Positions 1-8,623 of a DNA stretch of 17,649 nt are shown in pieces. The position numbers and the translations under genes were made by a program. Each line of letters begins with the position of its first letter. Position 1 is the first letter of the stretch. The DNA is taken from contig JAJXYI010000150.1 of NCBI GenBank assembly GCA_021780625.1, positions 1 through 17,649 of the forward strand, read 5' to 3'. Under the pieces are notes generated by a model. That model searched no databases. It was not told where the DNA came from and worked only from the letters and a program-made list of their open reading frames with translations. The DNA is from a bacterium. GTDB lineage: Bacteria; Verrucomicrobiota; Verrucomicrobiae; Opitutales; Opitutaceae.

Positions 1-892
1 AGGTGAAGTCGCCGTCCATGCCGACGCTGGGGTTGCGGCCGGTGTTGCAGGCCCAGAGGTTGTCAATGAAGGTGCTGTTGTGGCCTCCGATGGTGGAGCC
101 GAAGGCGTGGTGGTAGATGTTCAGGCCCTCGGAGGAGATGGAGTTCTGGATCGTGATGTTGACCGTCGGGAGCTTCAGCTCGCGAGAGGAGCCGGGCGGG
201 GCGTACATGTGGCGGTACATCGAGAGGTTCTCGTCGAGGCCCCAGGAGGCGGAGACGTGATCCACGATGATGTTGCCGACCGGGTTTCCGCCGAGGGCGT
301 CGTCGCGGTTGCCGACCCAGGTGGCTCCGCGGCGGAAGCGCATGTAACGGATGATGACGTCGTGGGTATTGACCTCGACGGTGTTGCCCGCGATGCAGAC
401 GCCGTCACCGGGAGCGGTGTTGCCCGCGATGGTGATGTAGGGCGCGCGGATATAGAGGGGGGACTTCAGGCGGATGATGCCGGCGACGTTGAAGACGACG
501 ATGCGCGGGCCGCCGGCCTCGCAGGCGGCGCGGAAGGAGCCGGGGCCGTCGTCATTGAGGTTGGTGACCTCAAAGACCCTGCCGCCGCGTCCGCCGAATG
601 AATACATGCCGCCGCCCCAGGCGCCGGGGAAGGCGGGGATCTTCGCCTGGGGAAGGTCGGAGGGCTTTGCGGCGCCGGGAATGTAGGGTTTCCCCTTCGC
701 CTCCCAGGCGCGGATTTCGGGCATGGCCTTGGCGAAGGCCTGGTCGGAGTGGAGGGTCCAGCCAGCCTGGAGATCGCGGGCCTCGGCCTTGATGTCGTCG
801 GAGACGTACGGATACTGTGCGTGCGCGACGGAGACGCCCGCGATCGCGAGCAGCGAGAACGAAAGAAGGGAGGTCAGGAGGCGGGGGCTCAT
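1..892 (-). CDS. Pectate lyase-like parallel beta-helix protein, PL1 family (3' end cut by window edge)
   Basis: Translation from the ATG at 892-890 runs open off the left edge: 297 residues are visible and no stop is reached. Residues 1-25 form a signal peptide with a probable AHA|Q cleavage site, so the enzyme is exported. A linker of about 60 residues follows. The beta-helix domain starts near residue 87 (PAFPGAWGGGMYSFGGRGG) and shows the conserved strings VTNLNDDGPGSFRAA (109-123), ITIAGNTAPGDG (153-164), DVIIRYMRFRRG (178-189), DDALGG (197-202) and IIVDHVSASWGLDENLS (208-224). These match exported PL1 pectate lyases, which cleave alpha-1,4-galacturonan by beta-elimination with calcium. 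The C-terminal part, with the usual catalytic Arg region, lies outside the window. The gene follows the DUF3826 gene by 27 bp, so the two are probably co-transcribed. Family assignment is firm; exact substrate (homogalacturonan or other pectin) is inference. Confidence 0.9.
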   Translation of the reverse strand, partial: MSPRLLTSLLSFSLLAIAGVSVAHAQYPYVSDDIKAEARDLQAGWTLHSDQAFAKAMPEIRAWEAKGKPYIPGAAKPSDLPQAKIPAFPGAWGGGMYSFGGRGGRVFEVTNLNDDGPGSFRAACEAGGPRIVVFNVAGIIRLKSPLYIRAPYITIAGNTAPGDGVCIAGNTVEVNTHDVIIRYMRFRRGATWVGNRDDALGGNPVGNIIVDHVSASWGLDENLSMYRHMYAPPGSSRELKLPTVNITIQNSISSEGLNIYHHAFGSTIGGHNSTFIDNLWACNTGRNPSVGMDGDFT

Positions 893-919
893 GGGCGGAG
901 ACGCACGGAGGGGACGGGC

Positions 920-1597
920 TCAGTGCTTGTGCTTGGAGAACAGCCGCTGTTCGGCGGCCTTCAGGTCGTAGCCCTGCTTTGTCAGGTAAATATTGATACG
1001 GCCCTTGTATTTGCCGAACCAGGCGTGCTTGGCCTTGGAGGTGCCGGCGTCCATGGCGTGTTCGCGGGCCTCGACGAGCCAGGCGTGGATCTGGGTCTTC
1101 TGTTCGGGGGTGAGCGTGGGAAGCATCTCCTGATAGACGCGGTAGGTGACCTCGACAACGTGGTAAGTCATGCCGTCCTTGACGGCGTCGATCTGTTCGG
1201 GCGTGAGTTCGGCGCCGAGGCGCGCGAGGTAGGCGCCGTGAAGCTTGTCGGTCGCGGCGTTTTGGGCAGCGAGGGCGGCGGCCTTGGCGTGGGCGAAGGC
1301 CTTCTTGTCGTGGTGGTCCTCGGACTTTGCGGATTTGAGCGCGTCGTCGTAGGCGGCCTGGATGAGGCCGAGATCGTAATATTGCCTGGCGATGATGTCG
1401 CTGACGCGTGCGGTCTTCGCGGCATCTCCAAGGTGGAGGTCCTTCGCGATCTTCTCGGCCCGCTTGACCTGGAACTCCGCGGGGCCGGCGGCCTGCGCCG
1501 TGGAGGCGGCGGCGGGTGGGACGGTCTGGGCGGGCAGACTCGTCGCGATTACGGCGGAGGAGAGTAGTGACAGGAGAAGGGCGGAGCGCGGAGACAT
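920..1597 (-). CDS. DUF3826 domain protein, exported, of unknown function
   Basis: This is a 225-residue protein with an N-terminal signal sequence (hydrophobic residues 6-20, probable cleavage near LPAQ at 21-24). The rest is highly charged and predicted helical. The diagnostic stretch is residues 141-210: DGMTYHVVEVTYRVYQEMLP (141-160), PEQKTQIHAWLVEAREHAMD (164-183) and KHAWFGKYKGRINIYL (190-205). I recognise these as the DUF3826 family, whose members are often encoded beside pectinases in Bacteroidetes and Verrucomicrobia. The biochemical role is not known to me. It may be a periplasmic or extracellular accessory to the lyase encoded 27 bp downstream. The ATG at 1597 gives a complete signal peptide. 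No Shine-Dalgarno sequence is visible; the leader is the pyrimidine-rich heptamer array (in mRNA sense) that starts 12 bp upstream. A terminator at 1840-1874 separates this gene from the receptor gene, so it probably has its own promoter in the repeat-containing gap. Confidence 0.88.
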   Translation of the reverse strand: MSPRSALLLSLLSSAVIATSLPAQTVPPAAASTAQAAGPAEFQVKRAEKIAKDLHLGDAAKTARVSDIIARQYYDLGLIQAAYDDALKSAKSEDHHDKKAFAHAKAAALAAQNAATDKLHGAYLARLGAELTPEQIDAVKDGMTYHVVEVTYRVYQEMLPTLTPEQKTQIHAWLVEAREHAMDAGTSKAKHAWFGKYKGRINIYLTKQGYDLKAAEQRLFSKHKH

Positions 1598-1609
1598 GGT
1601 TGGCGTGAT

Positions 1610-1728
1610 GACGGAGGGCGGATGTCGGAAGTCGGAGGACAGAAGTCAGAGGTCAGAGGACGGAGGTCGGAAGGCGGAGGGCGGAGGTTGGAAATCGGAT
1701 GTCGGAGATCGGAGGACTGAAGTCGGTG
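1610..1728. repeat. Heptamer tandem array A (17 units of 7 bp)
   Basis: Seventeen 7-bp units run in unbroken register on the plus strand, with consensus GTCGGAR and variants GACAGAA, GTCAGAG, GGCGGAG, ATCGGAG and GTTGGAA. No unit is longer or shorter than 7 bp. In the mRNA sense of the flanking genes the array is C/T-rich (YTCCGAC). It ends 12 bp before the DUF3826 start codon. Together with the end motif at 1772-1799 it fills most of the 305-bp gap between the DUF3826 gene and the receptor gene. The remaining 1729-1771 stretch contains GTCTGAT next to the end motif but shows no array of the opposite polarity comparable to copies C and D. Confidence 0.95.
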
Positions 1729-1771
1729 GGGGCAAAGTCTGACATCCAATCGGTGACTGCTGGCGTCTGAT

Positions 1772-1799
1772 CTCTGTGTCCTCCGTGTCTCTGTGGTTC
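1772..1799 (-). repeat. End motif of the repeat element (copy A)
   Basis: On the minus strand this reads GAACCACAGAGACACGGAGG followed by ACACAGAG. It is the same motif as at 8608-8623, 11581-11608 and 12889-12916, but in the opposite orientation to those three. It marks the outer end of copy A on the receptor-gene side. No copy of the motif is present on the DUF3826 side. Confidence 0.85.
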
Positions 1800-1839
1800 A
1801 GACTCTTCCGGGTTATGAATTAGTGAACGAAGCGGGGCG

Positions 1840-1874
1840 AAAAAGAGGCCCGGACGGGTGGTCCGCCGGGCCTC
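1840..1874 (-). terminator. Rho-independent terminator of the TonB-dependent receptor gene
   Basis: On the minus strand a perfect 9-bp stem, GAGGCCCGG paired with CCGGGCCTC, encloses a 12-base loop and is followed directly by TTTTT. It lies 28 bp after the receptor stop codon. It is the only convincing intrinsic terminator I see in the window, so it probably closes the upstream transcription unit. Confidence 0.9.
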
Positions 1875-1902
1875 TGGTGCAGACGGAACTATCTGGCAGT
1901 AA

Positions 1903-4900
1903 TCAGAACTGTGCGTTGAGACCGACGGTCCAGGTCACGCCGAAGCGGCGGAGGTCGTAGGTCTTGGCGTAAGCCGGGAGCAGGTTCTGGTCATCCTGAA
2001 GGACGATCTTGCGCTCGGCGTTGAAGACGTCGCGACCACTGATGAAGACCGAGTAGTGTTTCTTGAAGCGATACTCGGCTTCGACGTCGATGCGGGTCTC
2101 GGCCGGCTGCATCTGGCGAAGGACGTCGCCGTTCGCCAGCGTTGTGCGTGAGATCTCATTGCGGTTGCGGTAGGTGCCACGGATCTGGGCCGAGAAGTGG
2201 TCGGTCGAGAACTGGAGTCCGGCGCTTCCGAAGTGGTTTGCGCGGAGGGTGATGGTGCTCACGGTCGGCGTGATCGTGACCGTGGAACCATCGGGCGTGG
2301 TGACCGTCTGGGGCGTCGGAGCCGAGGGCGTCCCCAAACTGTTGACCGTATAGGTGGCGAAGGCCTGGAAGTGGCTACCCCAGCCGCCGAGGAAAGCGAA
2401 GTTTTGCTGGGCTGAGAGTTCGACGCCGCTGGTCTTTTGTTTGGTCGAGCTGTTTGCCGAGGTTGCGATCGTCCAGTCCTGGTAGGCTGTCGGATCGAGT
2501 CCGATGGCGTTCATGATGGTCGCGAACAGCGGGTCGTTGGAGTAGGTCGTGTAGGTCTGGACCTGATTCGTGACCGACTTCATGTAGTAATCGATCGAGA
2601 GCTTGCCGCCGCTGTCGGTGTAGTACGAGGTCTGGAAATCCCAGTTGTCGGAGATTTCCGGCTGGAGGGCGGGATTGGCGACCTTGATTTGGCCCAAGGT
2701 GCCGTCGGAGGCGGGCGTGTTGTATTCGTTGATGGTGAAGGCGCCGTTGCCGGAGAGGATACCTTGGGTGGAGTCTTCGAGGCTGGGTAAGCCAAAGGAA
2801 CGTGACCATGCGACCTGGACGATGATCTTCTTGGTAACCTTGAAAGCCGTGCTCAGGCTGGGCGAGGCTTTGCCGTGGACGCGTTCGTCGATCGGATGAT
2901 TGGCGACGAGATAGCGTTGCGCCGATGCCACGGAGGTCTTGTACGATCCCAAGAGCTGGTTCGGATAGACGACACCTGCAGCGCTCATGCGAGAGAGGAG
3001 GGCCGGATCGCTCAGAAAGTCGGTGATCACGGTCGTGGTCCCGTCTGCGTTGATGCGGGTCATCTTGCTCCCGTCAAACGTCACACCGCCCTGATAATAT
3101 TGATCCCTGTAGAGGGTGCCGTTCGGGTTCACCGCATAGTTCCACTTGGAGTTGGTGTAGGGCCCGCGACCTTCGCGCTTCTGGTTTTCGATGCGGGCGC
3201 CGCCAACAAACGTCAGGCGATTGTGGAAGAAGCTGCCGGTGAGCATCCCATAATAGGCATCCTTGGTGATGGTGATCGATTTCTGCTGATTGGCCCAACT
3301 GTTGTAATTGCCAACCCCATCGGACCCGTCCGTAGGTGCGTAGAACAGATCTTGGGACTGGTTGAGCTGGTAGAGTGCGTAGGTGGAGCCCCATTGCTGC
3401 GGAGCGAATCCGTAGCCGGGACTCTGGCCGACGTAGTTAGTGTCGAGGATCTGGGCTACGTCGAAGGTCTTTCCAGGATTGAGGTCCAGCTTGTAACCGG
3501 TTCCGAGGCCCCACTTCTCATCTTTCTGGGTATCGCGGCGGAAGCCGGTCTTGACGGTCAGCGAGTTGCTGCCGAGCCAAGGGATGAAATCGAGGCTGCG
3601 GGCGAGGTTGACCTGATAGAGGCCGACCGTATCGCGATTGTTGGCATCACCCTGCTGTGCGTAGAGGTTTGAGATCTTCCAGTTCTCAAGCTGGGTGAAA
3701 TCGAGCGGACCGCCCCCGGAGGATGTCCGAGCGAAAACCTGAACAGACTTCGGGATGCCGTTGACGATGTTGTTAAACGTGATCTGCCCAGGGTTTGCCT
3801 GGAGATCGAGTTCAGAGTAATGCCCGTTTTCCACATCTGCGTAGCGGCCATTCGAGATGGAAAGACTTCCGGATGCATCGATATCCCAGCCGCTCTTGTC
3901 GAAATTGTATTTCAGGTAACCGCTCTTCGTGCTGCCGATCTTGTCAAGGGTTACCACACGCATGTTCAAATTGCTGTTGGCGACCGATCCGGTGGTGTAA
4001 GTCCCTCCCCAATCGGAGCCGGCAGCGATAGTTGGGCGGATGTCGAGGCTTCGGTCCGCTTCGGTGCTGTTGTAAGTGCTATATTGGAAGTTCGCAGTCA
4101 GCTTTTGCGCGGGCGATGGTTTCCAGTCGAACTTGATGTTACCCGAGGTCTGATCGACCATGCGCGGCGTATTGGTAATCACGAAACGGTTGAGCACCGG
4201 GTTGGATATGGAGGCGACTCCTTGAGAGTTCGTGTACTTGGAGTTGATGCCGGTGTAAGCCCAGTAGGGCTGTGCGCGGTAGGTCTGGTCGAATTCGCGT
4301 TGAGCCATCCCTGTGATGGTGAACCCAAAATTCTTGGTGACCGGGTAGGCGACACTGAAGTTGATTCCGGGAGTGACTTTGTAAGTCTTCTTGTTCACGG
4401 GACCGACGGTCTTGCTGAGCGAACGGTCGAGCGAATTGAAGTTGAAGAGCAACTGGTAGCTGTAGGTGGGCTTTGCGTATTCGAAGGCGCTCTTGGTGAT
4501 CAGGTTGACCTGGCCGCCGATCGAGTTGTTGGGCATGTCCGGCGTTGCGACCTTAATCAGCTCGACGCGCGAAGCGTTATTGATCGAGAGCATGTCGAGG
4601 CCTACCTGATTGGTGAGGCTGCCGGGGGTCGAATTCGAGACGGGCATTCCGTCGATCAGGACAGCGGTATCCTCGGGCCCGAAACCGCGGACAGAGACAC
4701 CGGAGGCGGTATTGTCCGAGTAACCGCTCTGGGCGCCACCGTAGGCACCGTAGTCGACCTGGACGCCGGGGAGGAACTTGACGAGTTCACCGACGTTTCC
4801 GCTCGGGATGACGCCGAACGATTTTACGGAGATGACGTCCTTGATGTTGATGGAATTCTTTTCCTCGTTAATCGCGATCTGGGCGGCGTTCTTGAAGCGG

Positions 4901-5328
4901 TTGGCCGCGACCGTGTAGGGGTCGAGCATGATCGTGCCGTTCGAGGAGCGCTTCACCTTGTCGGCGTTCATCGTGAGGTCGACGTTGGCGGTGCCACCCG
5001 GAGCGAGGTCGACCTCGGTGGTCAACGTCTTGATGCCGGTATAGGTGACCTCGATCTTGTCCGAGCCCGACGGGACATTGTTGATCGTATAAAATCCGGA
5101 ATTGTCCGTGTAGGCCTCGAGCGAAGTGCCCTTGATCGTGACGTGGGCGTTCGGAAGATAGAGGCCGTTCTCCGCATCGAGCACACGGCCCTGAACGGTG
5201 CCGGTGGCCGCGGCGGGGGCGGCATTCGCAGCCACTGCGGCAGCCACGACGATTGTACTGAAGGCGAGTTTGGTCAGCTGACTTAGCGAATGGGTGTATC
5301 CGGCCCGTGGTCCTGTCTTGGTGTGCAT
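1903..5328 (-). CDS. TonB-dependent outer-membrane receptor with carboxypeptidase-regulatory-like domain
   Basis: From the ATG at 5328 the protein has 1141 residues. A basic leader and hydrophobic segment (about 20-40) form the signal peptide. A carboxypeptidase-regulatory-like domain spans about 44-120 (TVQGRVLDAENGLYLPNAHV, TDNSGFYTINNVPSG). A TonB-box-like LDPYTV lies at 135-140. The plug follows at about 150-290 (GELVKFLPGVQVDY, GVSVRGFGPEDTAVLIDGMP, SIGGQVNLITK). The beta-barrel continues to a C-terminal Phe (GLNAQF), as is usual for outer-membrane barrels. It should import oligosaccharides using energy from TonB-ExbBD; a pectin or rhamnogalacturonan ligand is inferred from the neighbours. 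An in-frame ATG at 5403 would add 25 residues (MVKRRTPQNGG...), but these do not look like a signal peptide, so 5328 is preferred. No SusD-like gene is adjacent. The gene ends in a strong terminator. Confidence 0.93.
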   Translation of the reverse strand: MHTKTGPRAGYTHSLSQLTKLAFSTIVVAAAVAANAAPAAATGTVQGRVLDAENGLYLPNAHVTIKGTSLEAYTDNSGFYTINNVPSGSDKIEVTYTGIKTLTTEVDLAPGGTANVDLTMNADKVKRSSNGTIMLDPYTVAANRFKNAAQIAINEEKNSINIKDVISVKSFGVIPSGNVGELVKFLPGVQVDYGAYGGAQSGYSDNTASGVSVRGFGPEDTAVLIDGMPVSNSTPGSLTNQVGLDMLSINNASRVELIKVATPDMPNNSIGGQVNLITKSAFEYAKPTYSYQLLFNFNSLDRSLSKTVGPVNKKTYKVTPGINFSVAYPVTKNFGFTITGMAQREFDQTYRAQPYWAYTGINSKYTNSQGVASISNPVLNRFVITNTPRMVDQTSGNIKFDWKPSPAQKLTANFQYSTYNSTEADRSLDIRPTIAAGSDWGGTYTTGSVANSNLNMRVVTLDKIGSTKSGYLKYNFDKSGWDIDASGSLSISNGRYADVENGHYSELDLQANPGQITFNNIVNGIPKSVQVFARTSSGGGPLDFTQLENWKISNLYAQQGDANNRDTVGLYQVNLARSLDFIPWLGSNSLTVKTGFRRDTQKDEKWGLGTGYKLDLNPGKTFDVAQILDTNYVGQSPGYGFAPQQWGSTYALYQLNQSQDLFYAPTDGSDGVGNYNSWANQQKSITITKDAYYGMLTGSFFHNRLTFVGGARIENQKREGRGPYTNSKWNYAVNPNGTLYRDQYYQGGVTFDGSKMTRINADGTTTVITDFLSDPALLSRMSAAGVVYPNQLLGSYKTSVASAQRYLVANHPIDERVHGKASPSLSTAFKVTKKIIVQVAWSRSFGLPSLEDSTQGILSGNGAFTINEYNTPASDGTLGQIKVANPALQPEISDNWDFQTSYYTDSGGKLSIDYYMKSVTNQVQTYTTYSNDPLFATIMNAIGLDPTAYQDWTIATSANSSTKQKTSGVELSAQQNFAFLGGWGSHFQAFATYTVNSLGTPSAPTPQTVTTPDGSTVTITPTVSTITLRANHFGSAGLQFSTDHFSAQIRGTYRNRNEISRTTLANGDVLRQMQPAETRIDVEAEYRFKKHYSVFISGRDVFNAERKIVLQDDQNLLPAYAKTYDLRRFGVTWTVGLNAQF

Positions 5329-5401
5329 AGGGTGTGCAGAGGGTTGGGGGTTGGAGCGAAGAGTGGGTACTCCGCCGTTTTGAGGGGTCCTACGTTTTAC
5401 C

Positions 5402-5441
5402 ATGATACTTTAGGCGTTTCTTCCAGAAATGGGGTCATTTC
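5402..5441 (-). promoter_or_regulatory. Candidate promoter of the receptor gene
   Basis: On the minus strand, TATCAT (5402-5407) matches the sigma-70 -10 consensus at five of six bases. The -35 region about 16-17 bp upstream (TTTCTG or ATTTCT, around 5424-5429 on the plus strand) is weak and lies inside the inverted repeat at 5424-5443. A start near 5395 would give a leader of about 67 bases before the ATG at 5328 and would exclude the ATG at 5403. This is inference from sequence only; Verrucomicrobial promoters are poorly defined. Confidence 0.25.
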
Positions 5442-5443
5442 TG
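5424..5443. promoter_or_regulatory. Perfect 8-bp inverted repeat upstream of the receptor gene, operator candidate
   Basis: CAGAAATG and CATTTCTG form a perfect dyad around GGGT, 20 bp in all. It lies between the GH106 stop (5498) and the receptor start. On the minus strand it is not followed by a T-run, so it is a poor intrinsic terminator. Its size and symmetry suit a dimeric helix-turn-helix regulator, and it overlaps the region where a -35 would lie for the TATCAT at 5402-5407. No regulator gene is in the window. Confidence 0.4.
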
Positions 5444-5497
5444 ACGGGATCCTAAGTTTGGACGAAGTTGCGCGATTTTGAGGGCGGAGAAACGGGG

Positions 5498-8400
5498 TCA
5501 CGGCGACTCGAGCAGACGAACAGGGCCGATCAGGCCGGCCGGAAGCAGGGAGGGAGTGCGGGGCGCGGGGGCGTTGGTCCAAGTCACGGGGCGGGCGGAG
5601 CCACCGGCGAGGTGGTCGCCCGCGAGGCGGTTGTTCCAGGTGTTGGTGACCTGAAGATCCAAGGAGTTTGAACCGGAGTGCACGGCGTGGGTGATGTCCA
5701 CGCGATAGGGGGCGGTCCAGGCGCAGCCGCAGTCGACACCGTTCACAACGACGCGTGCGATGTCATGAATCGTGCCGAGGTCGAGCCAGATACGTCGCGC
5801 TCCCGTCGGGCGTTGAAACGTGGTGTGGTAGGTGGCGGTGCCGGAGAAATAACGCACGCGGGGGTCGGTCGAAGTTGTCCAATCGGCGAGGGCAGGGAAT
5901 GTGACCACCGAGGCCGGCCCGCCCAAGGCGGGATCGAACTGCACCGACCAGGGGCCGGAGAGGGTTGCGACCAGGCTCGGCTCGGGCAGCGGGGGGAGTG
6001 GCTTGTGCGCGCCGCGGAGCACGACGGCGAAGAGCGCGCCGTGGGCGGCGAGCGGGAGAGTGAGGTCGGTGCGGCCCGCGGCCGTCCGGGCGTCGGGAGC
6101 GGCATACCGCGCACCGGTGACGGGATCCCAGATCTCGGCGGAGCCGATGCATCGTAGTGAGAGGTGAATCGTCCGACTGAGGTTCTCGGAATTGGAGACG
6201 AAATAGAGATCGGCGTCGGGAAGAGTGCGATGCGTCCACTCGACGCCCTCGGCGGGTATTCCCGCGTCATCGGTGGCGATGAAATCGGGCGGCGGGAGAA
6301 GCGGGGCGAGGGGGGCGCCTGGTTCGACAACGAGCGGGGCGAGACGCGCCAGCGTGCGTGCGAGCTCGGGAGAAGGGGGCGGTTGTCCCGGAGGGAGGAC
6401 GAGCGCGTGGTAGCGTGCGCCACCGGGGAGGACGATCCGTCCGTCGTCGAGGCGGGCCAGGCGGATCAGGGCGTCGGGGTTGATCGAGTCGGCGGAGTAG
6501 CCGGGCGGGAGGCGCGGGACCTGGCGGGTGGGGAGCAGTGAGCGGGAGGGCAGCTCCTCGCCCGTAAAATAGGCGACGTCGTCCACGGGCCTGCCGAGCT
6601 GGAGCAGGGCGGAGCAGCGGGCGATGTAGGCGATCCACGAGTGGGCCTCGGGCCACCAGGTCTGGTCGCGTTGGAAGAAGGTGCCGACGCCGTTGAGCGT
6701 AAGGCCGGGCTTCCGGTGGATCCAGGGGTTGTGCACGAACACGTGCAGGACGAGGCGGTTGACGCCGACGCAGAATTCGTGGTCGAGGAGGGGCTTGAGC
6801 AGGGCGGGCGTCTCATCCCACTTGATACGCAGTTCGGTGAAGGCCTCGGACTGGGCGATGCGGCGGCCGTAGATATGGGCGCCGGACACGGCGTCGGAGA
6901 CGTCGGTGGGTTTGTCGTGGCTCGCGCTGCGCAGCCAGAACTCGCCCATCGGAATGTCGACCTGGCTGAACACGCGCAGCGCGTCGCCGGTCATGGTCGG
7001 GGCCGTGGCCTCGGCGCTGAACTCGCAGCCGTTGGCGTGGGCCAGCCGGGAGAGCGTGCCGAAAAAACGTTCGGTCAGCAGGTCGGCGAGGGTGAGCCGG
7101 ACATCGGCGAGGAAGCGTTCCGACTGCGCGGCGCTTCCGACGGGGATGCCGGCAAAGGTGGGCAGGAAGGGGGTCGGGTCGTAGCCGCGACGCCGTTCGA
7201 ACTCGGCGCGGAAACCAGGCGTCCAGTTCTGGCTCCCTGCCTCCCAGCTATCGACGTGGAAGATCTTCACGACGCGGCGGGAGAGGTCCGGGCCGAGGTG
7301 GCTGAGGATTGCACCGAACCAGTGGTTGAACTGGAGCGTGACGGCGGCGGCGTTGAACTTGTCGCACTCGAGGCCCTTGGCGCTCGTGGCGGTTTCGTTC
7401 GTGTGTCCGGTGGAGGTGTGGCCGAGACGCAGGATCGTCCACGCGTGGCCCGCGGGCGGAGTCCAGTCGAGGGTGCCGTCGGGGCGGAGGCGGGAGGTGA
7501 GATTGAGGATCGAGGCTTGGGGGACGCACAGCGCGTCGGGCAGATCAGCGGCGGACATGCGCGGGCTGATCCGCCAGACGGCGCCGGACTTGCCCGCGTA
7601 GCCGGTGATGCGGGGTGCGGAGGAGAGCACGAGCCCGCGCAGGACGAGGCGCGGTTTCCACTTGGCTCCGTCGAGGTCCTCGGCGCCGGGCTCGCTGCCG
7701 GCGGGGTCGTAGACGAAGCGGAAGCAGCGCGCGGTGAGCGACGGCAGGCTGAAGGTGTCGTCGGCGCCCCAGTCCTCCCAGCCGTGTCGGGGCGGAGTGA
7801 GCTGGAAGGCGGTGTGGAAGTGCACGCCGTCGTCACTGACGTCGATGCGCAGGCGCGTGGCTTGATAGAGGCCCGCGTAGTTGTGGTTCCACTCGCGGAT
7901 GGCGAGCGAGCGTGCGGTGAACGGGTGGGCAAAATCGTATTGAATCCAGCACGACGCTTTGGACTGAAACTGACTGTGTCCGTCGCCGCCGGAGGCGAGG
8001 AATTGGGGTGCGGGTCCGGGGGTGCTGGCGGAGACGCGGACGGGAGCATCGACGGTCGAGACGTTCTCGCCCTGCGGTGAGGGGAAGGCGAGCACGGCGA
8101 TGTCGCGGTAATAGCCGTCGACGGCTTCCGGTCGCACGAGCGGTGCGCGCATCGGGCGTCCTCCGGGGACGGTGGTCTCGCTCCAGACGACCTTCTGCAT
8201 GCTGAGGGCGGGCGTGATCCAAGGGCCGCCTGCGGTGGCGAAGCCATCGCCCACGTCGAACGCGAGCTTCAGGCCGAGGCGGTCGGCCCGTAGTGCCGCG
8301 TGGTGGATCAAGGACCACCAGCGTGGGGTGAGTGGCAGTGCGAGCGGCGTGTAGATCGGTGGGTTCGAGGGCGCCTCGACGGGCATGAGGTAGGCCCCGG

Positions 8401-8623
8401 CGACGCCGGCCTGTTTCATCGCGGTGAGATCGGCATCGATGCCCTCTCGGGAGACGGCGCCCTGGAGCCAGTACCAGTAGACCCAGGGGCGGGCCTGGGC
8501 GGCCGGGTGGGCGAATTCAGCGGCGGGATCCTGGCTCGCGCGGACGACTGCGGCACCTGCGAGGATCACGAGCAGGGCGGAGAGCCGGCGGGCGGCATGG
8601 GTGAAATTGAACCACAGAGACAC
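5498..8623 (-). CDS. GH106 family alpha-L-rhamnosidase, exported
   Basis: The protein has 1041 residues, typical for GH106, and hydrolyses terminal alpha-L-rhamnose from pectic side chains or rhamnogalacturonan. After a signal peptide (hydrophobic 14-28, VVRAS) comes the GH106 N-terminal signature RPWVYWYWLQGAVSREGI and a DLTAMKQAGVAGAYLMP strand. DSWEAGSQNWTPGF starts at D458, with Glu461 in it, and AQSEAFTE holds Glu593. From memory these positions equal the catalytic glutamates described for Bacteroides BT0986; that recollection needs checking. The C-terminal 150 residues form a beta-sandwich (GPWSVQFDP, WLDLGTIHDIARVVVNGVDC, NTWNNRLAGD). The only plausible start is GTG at 8623, which lies in the end motif of repeat copy B, so the first residues (SLWFNF) are repeat-encoded. 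No Shine-Dalgarno sequence is visible. It sits between the symporter and receptor genes. Confidence 0.9.
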   Translation of the reverse strand: MSLWFNFTHAARRLSALLVILAGAAVVRASQDPAAEFAHPAAQARPWVYWYWLQGAVSREGIDADLTAMKQAGVAGAYLMPVEAPSNPPIYTPLALPLTPRWWSLIHHAALRADRLGLKLAFDVGDGFATAGGPWITPALSMQKVVWSETTVPGGRPMRAPLVRPEAVDGYYRDIAVLAFPSPQGENVSTVDAPVRVSASTPGPAPQFLASGGDGHSQFQSKASCWIQYDFAHPFTARSLAIREWNHNYAGLYQATRLRIDVSDDGVHFHTAFQLTPPRHGWEDWGADDTFSLPSLTARCFRFVYDPAGSEPGAEDLDGAKWKPRLVLRGLVLSSAPRITGYAGKSGAVWRISPRMSAADLPDALCVPQASILNLTSRLRPDGTLDWTPPAGHAWTILRLGHTSTGHTNETATSAKGLECDKFNAAAVTLQFNHWFGAILSHLGPDLSRRVVKIFHVDSWEAGSQNWTPGFRAEFERRRGYDPTPFLPTFAGIPVGSAAQSERFLADVRLTLADLLTERFFGTLSRLAHANGCEFSAEATAPTMTGDALRVFSQVDIPMGEFWLRSASHDKPTDVSDAVSGAHIYGRRIAQSEAFTELRIKWDETPALLKPLLDHEFCVGVNRLVLHVFVHNPWIHRKPGLTLNGVGTFFQRDQTWWPEAHSWIAYIARCSALLQLGRPVDDVAYFTGEELPSRSLLPTRQVPRLPPGYSADSINPDALIRLARLDDGRIVLPGGARYHALVLPPGQPPPSPELARTLARLAPLVVEPGAPLAPLLPPPDFIATDDAGIPAEGVEWTHRTLPDADLYFVSNSENLSRTIHLSLRCIGSAEIWDPVTGARYAAPDARTAAGRTDLTLPLAAHGALFAVVLRGAHKPLPPLPEPSLVATLSGPWSVQFDPALGGPASVVTFPALADWTTSTDPRVRYFSGTATYHTTFQRPTGARRIWLDLGTIHDIARVVVNGVDCGCAWTAPYRVDITHAVHSGSNSLDLQVTNTWNNRLAGDHLAGGSARPVTWTNAPAPRTPSLLPAGLIGPVRLLESP

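Noticed and set aside
1549..1749. Small minus-strand open frame with SDLRPPT-like repeats
   Set aside because: The peptide repeat is only the translation of three 7-bp units into seven codons; it overlaps the DUF3826 start and has no independent support.
3820..5286. Plus-strand open frame of 488 codons
   Set aside because: It is fully antisense to the well-supported TonB receptor; such shadow frames are common in high-GC DNA.
5329..5403. Upstream extension of the TonB receptor by 25 residues
   Set aside because: The residues do not look like a signal peptide, and the ATG overlaps the best -10 candidate. It cannot be fully excluded.
6641..8080. Plus-strand open frame of 479 codons
   Set aside because: It is antisense to the GH106 gene, rich in Gly, Ala, Val and Glu, and has no domain.
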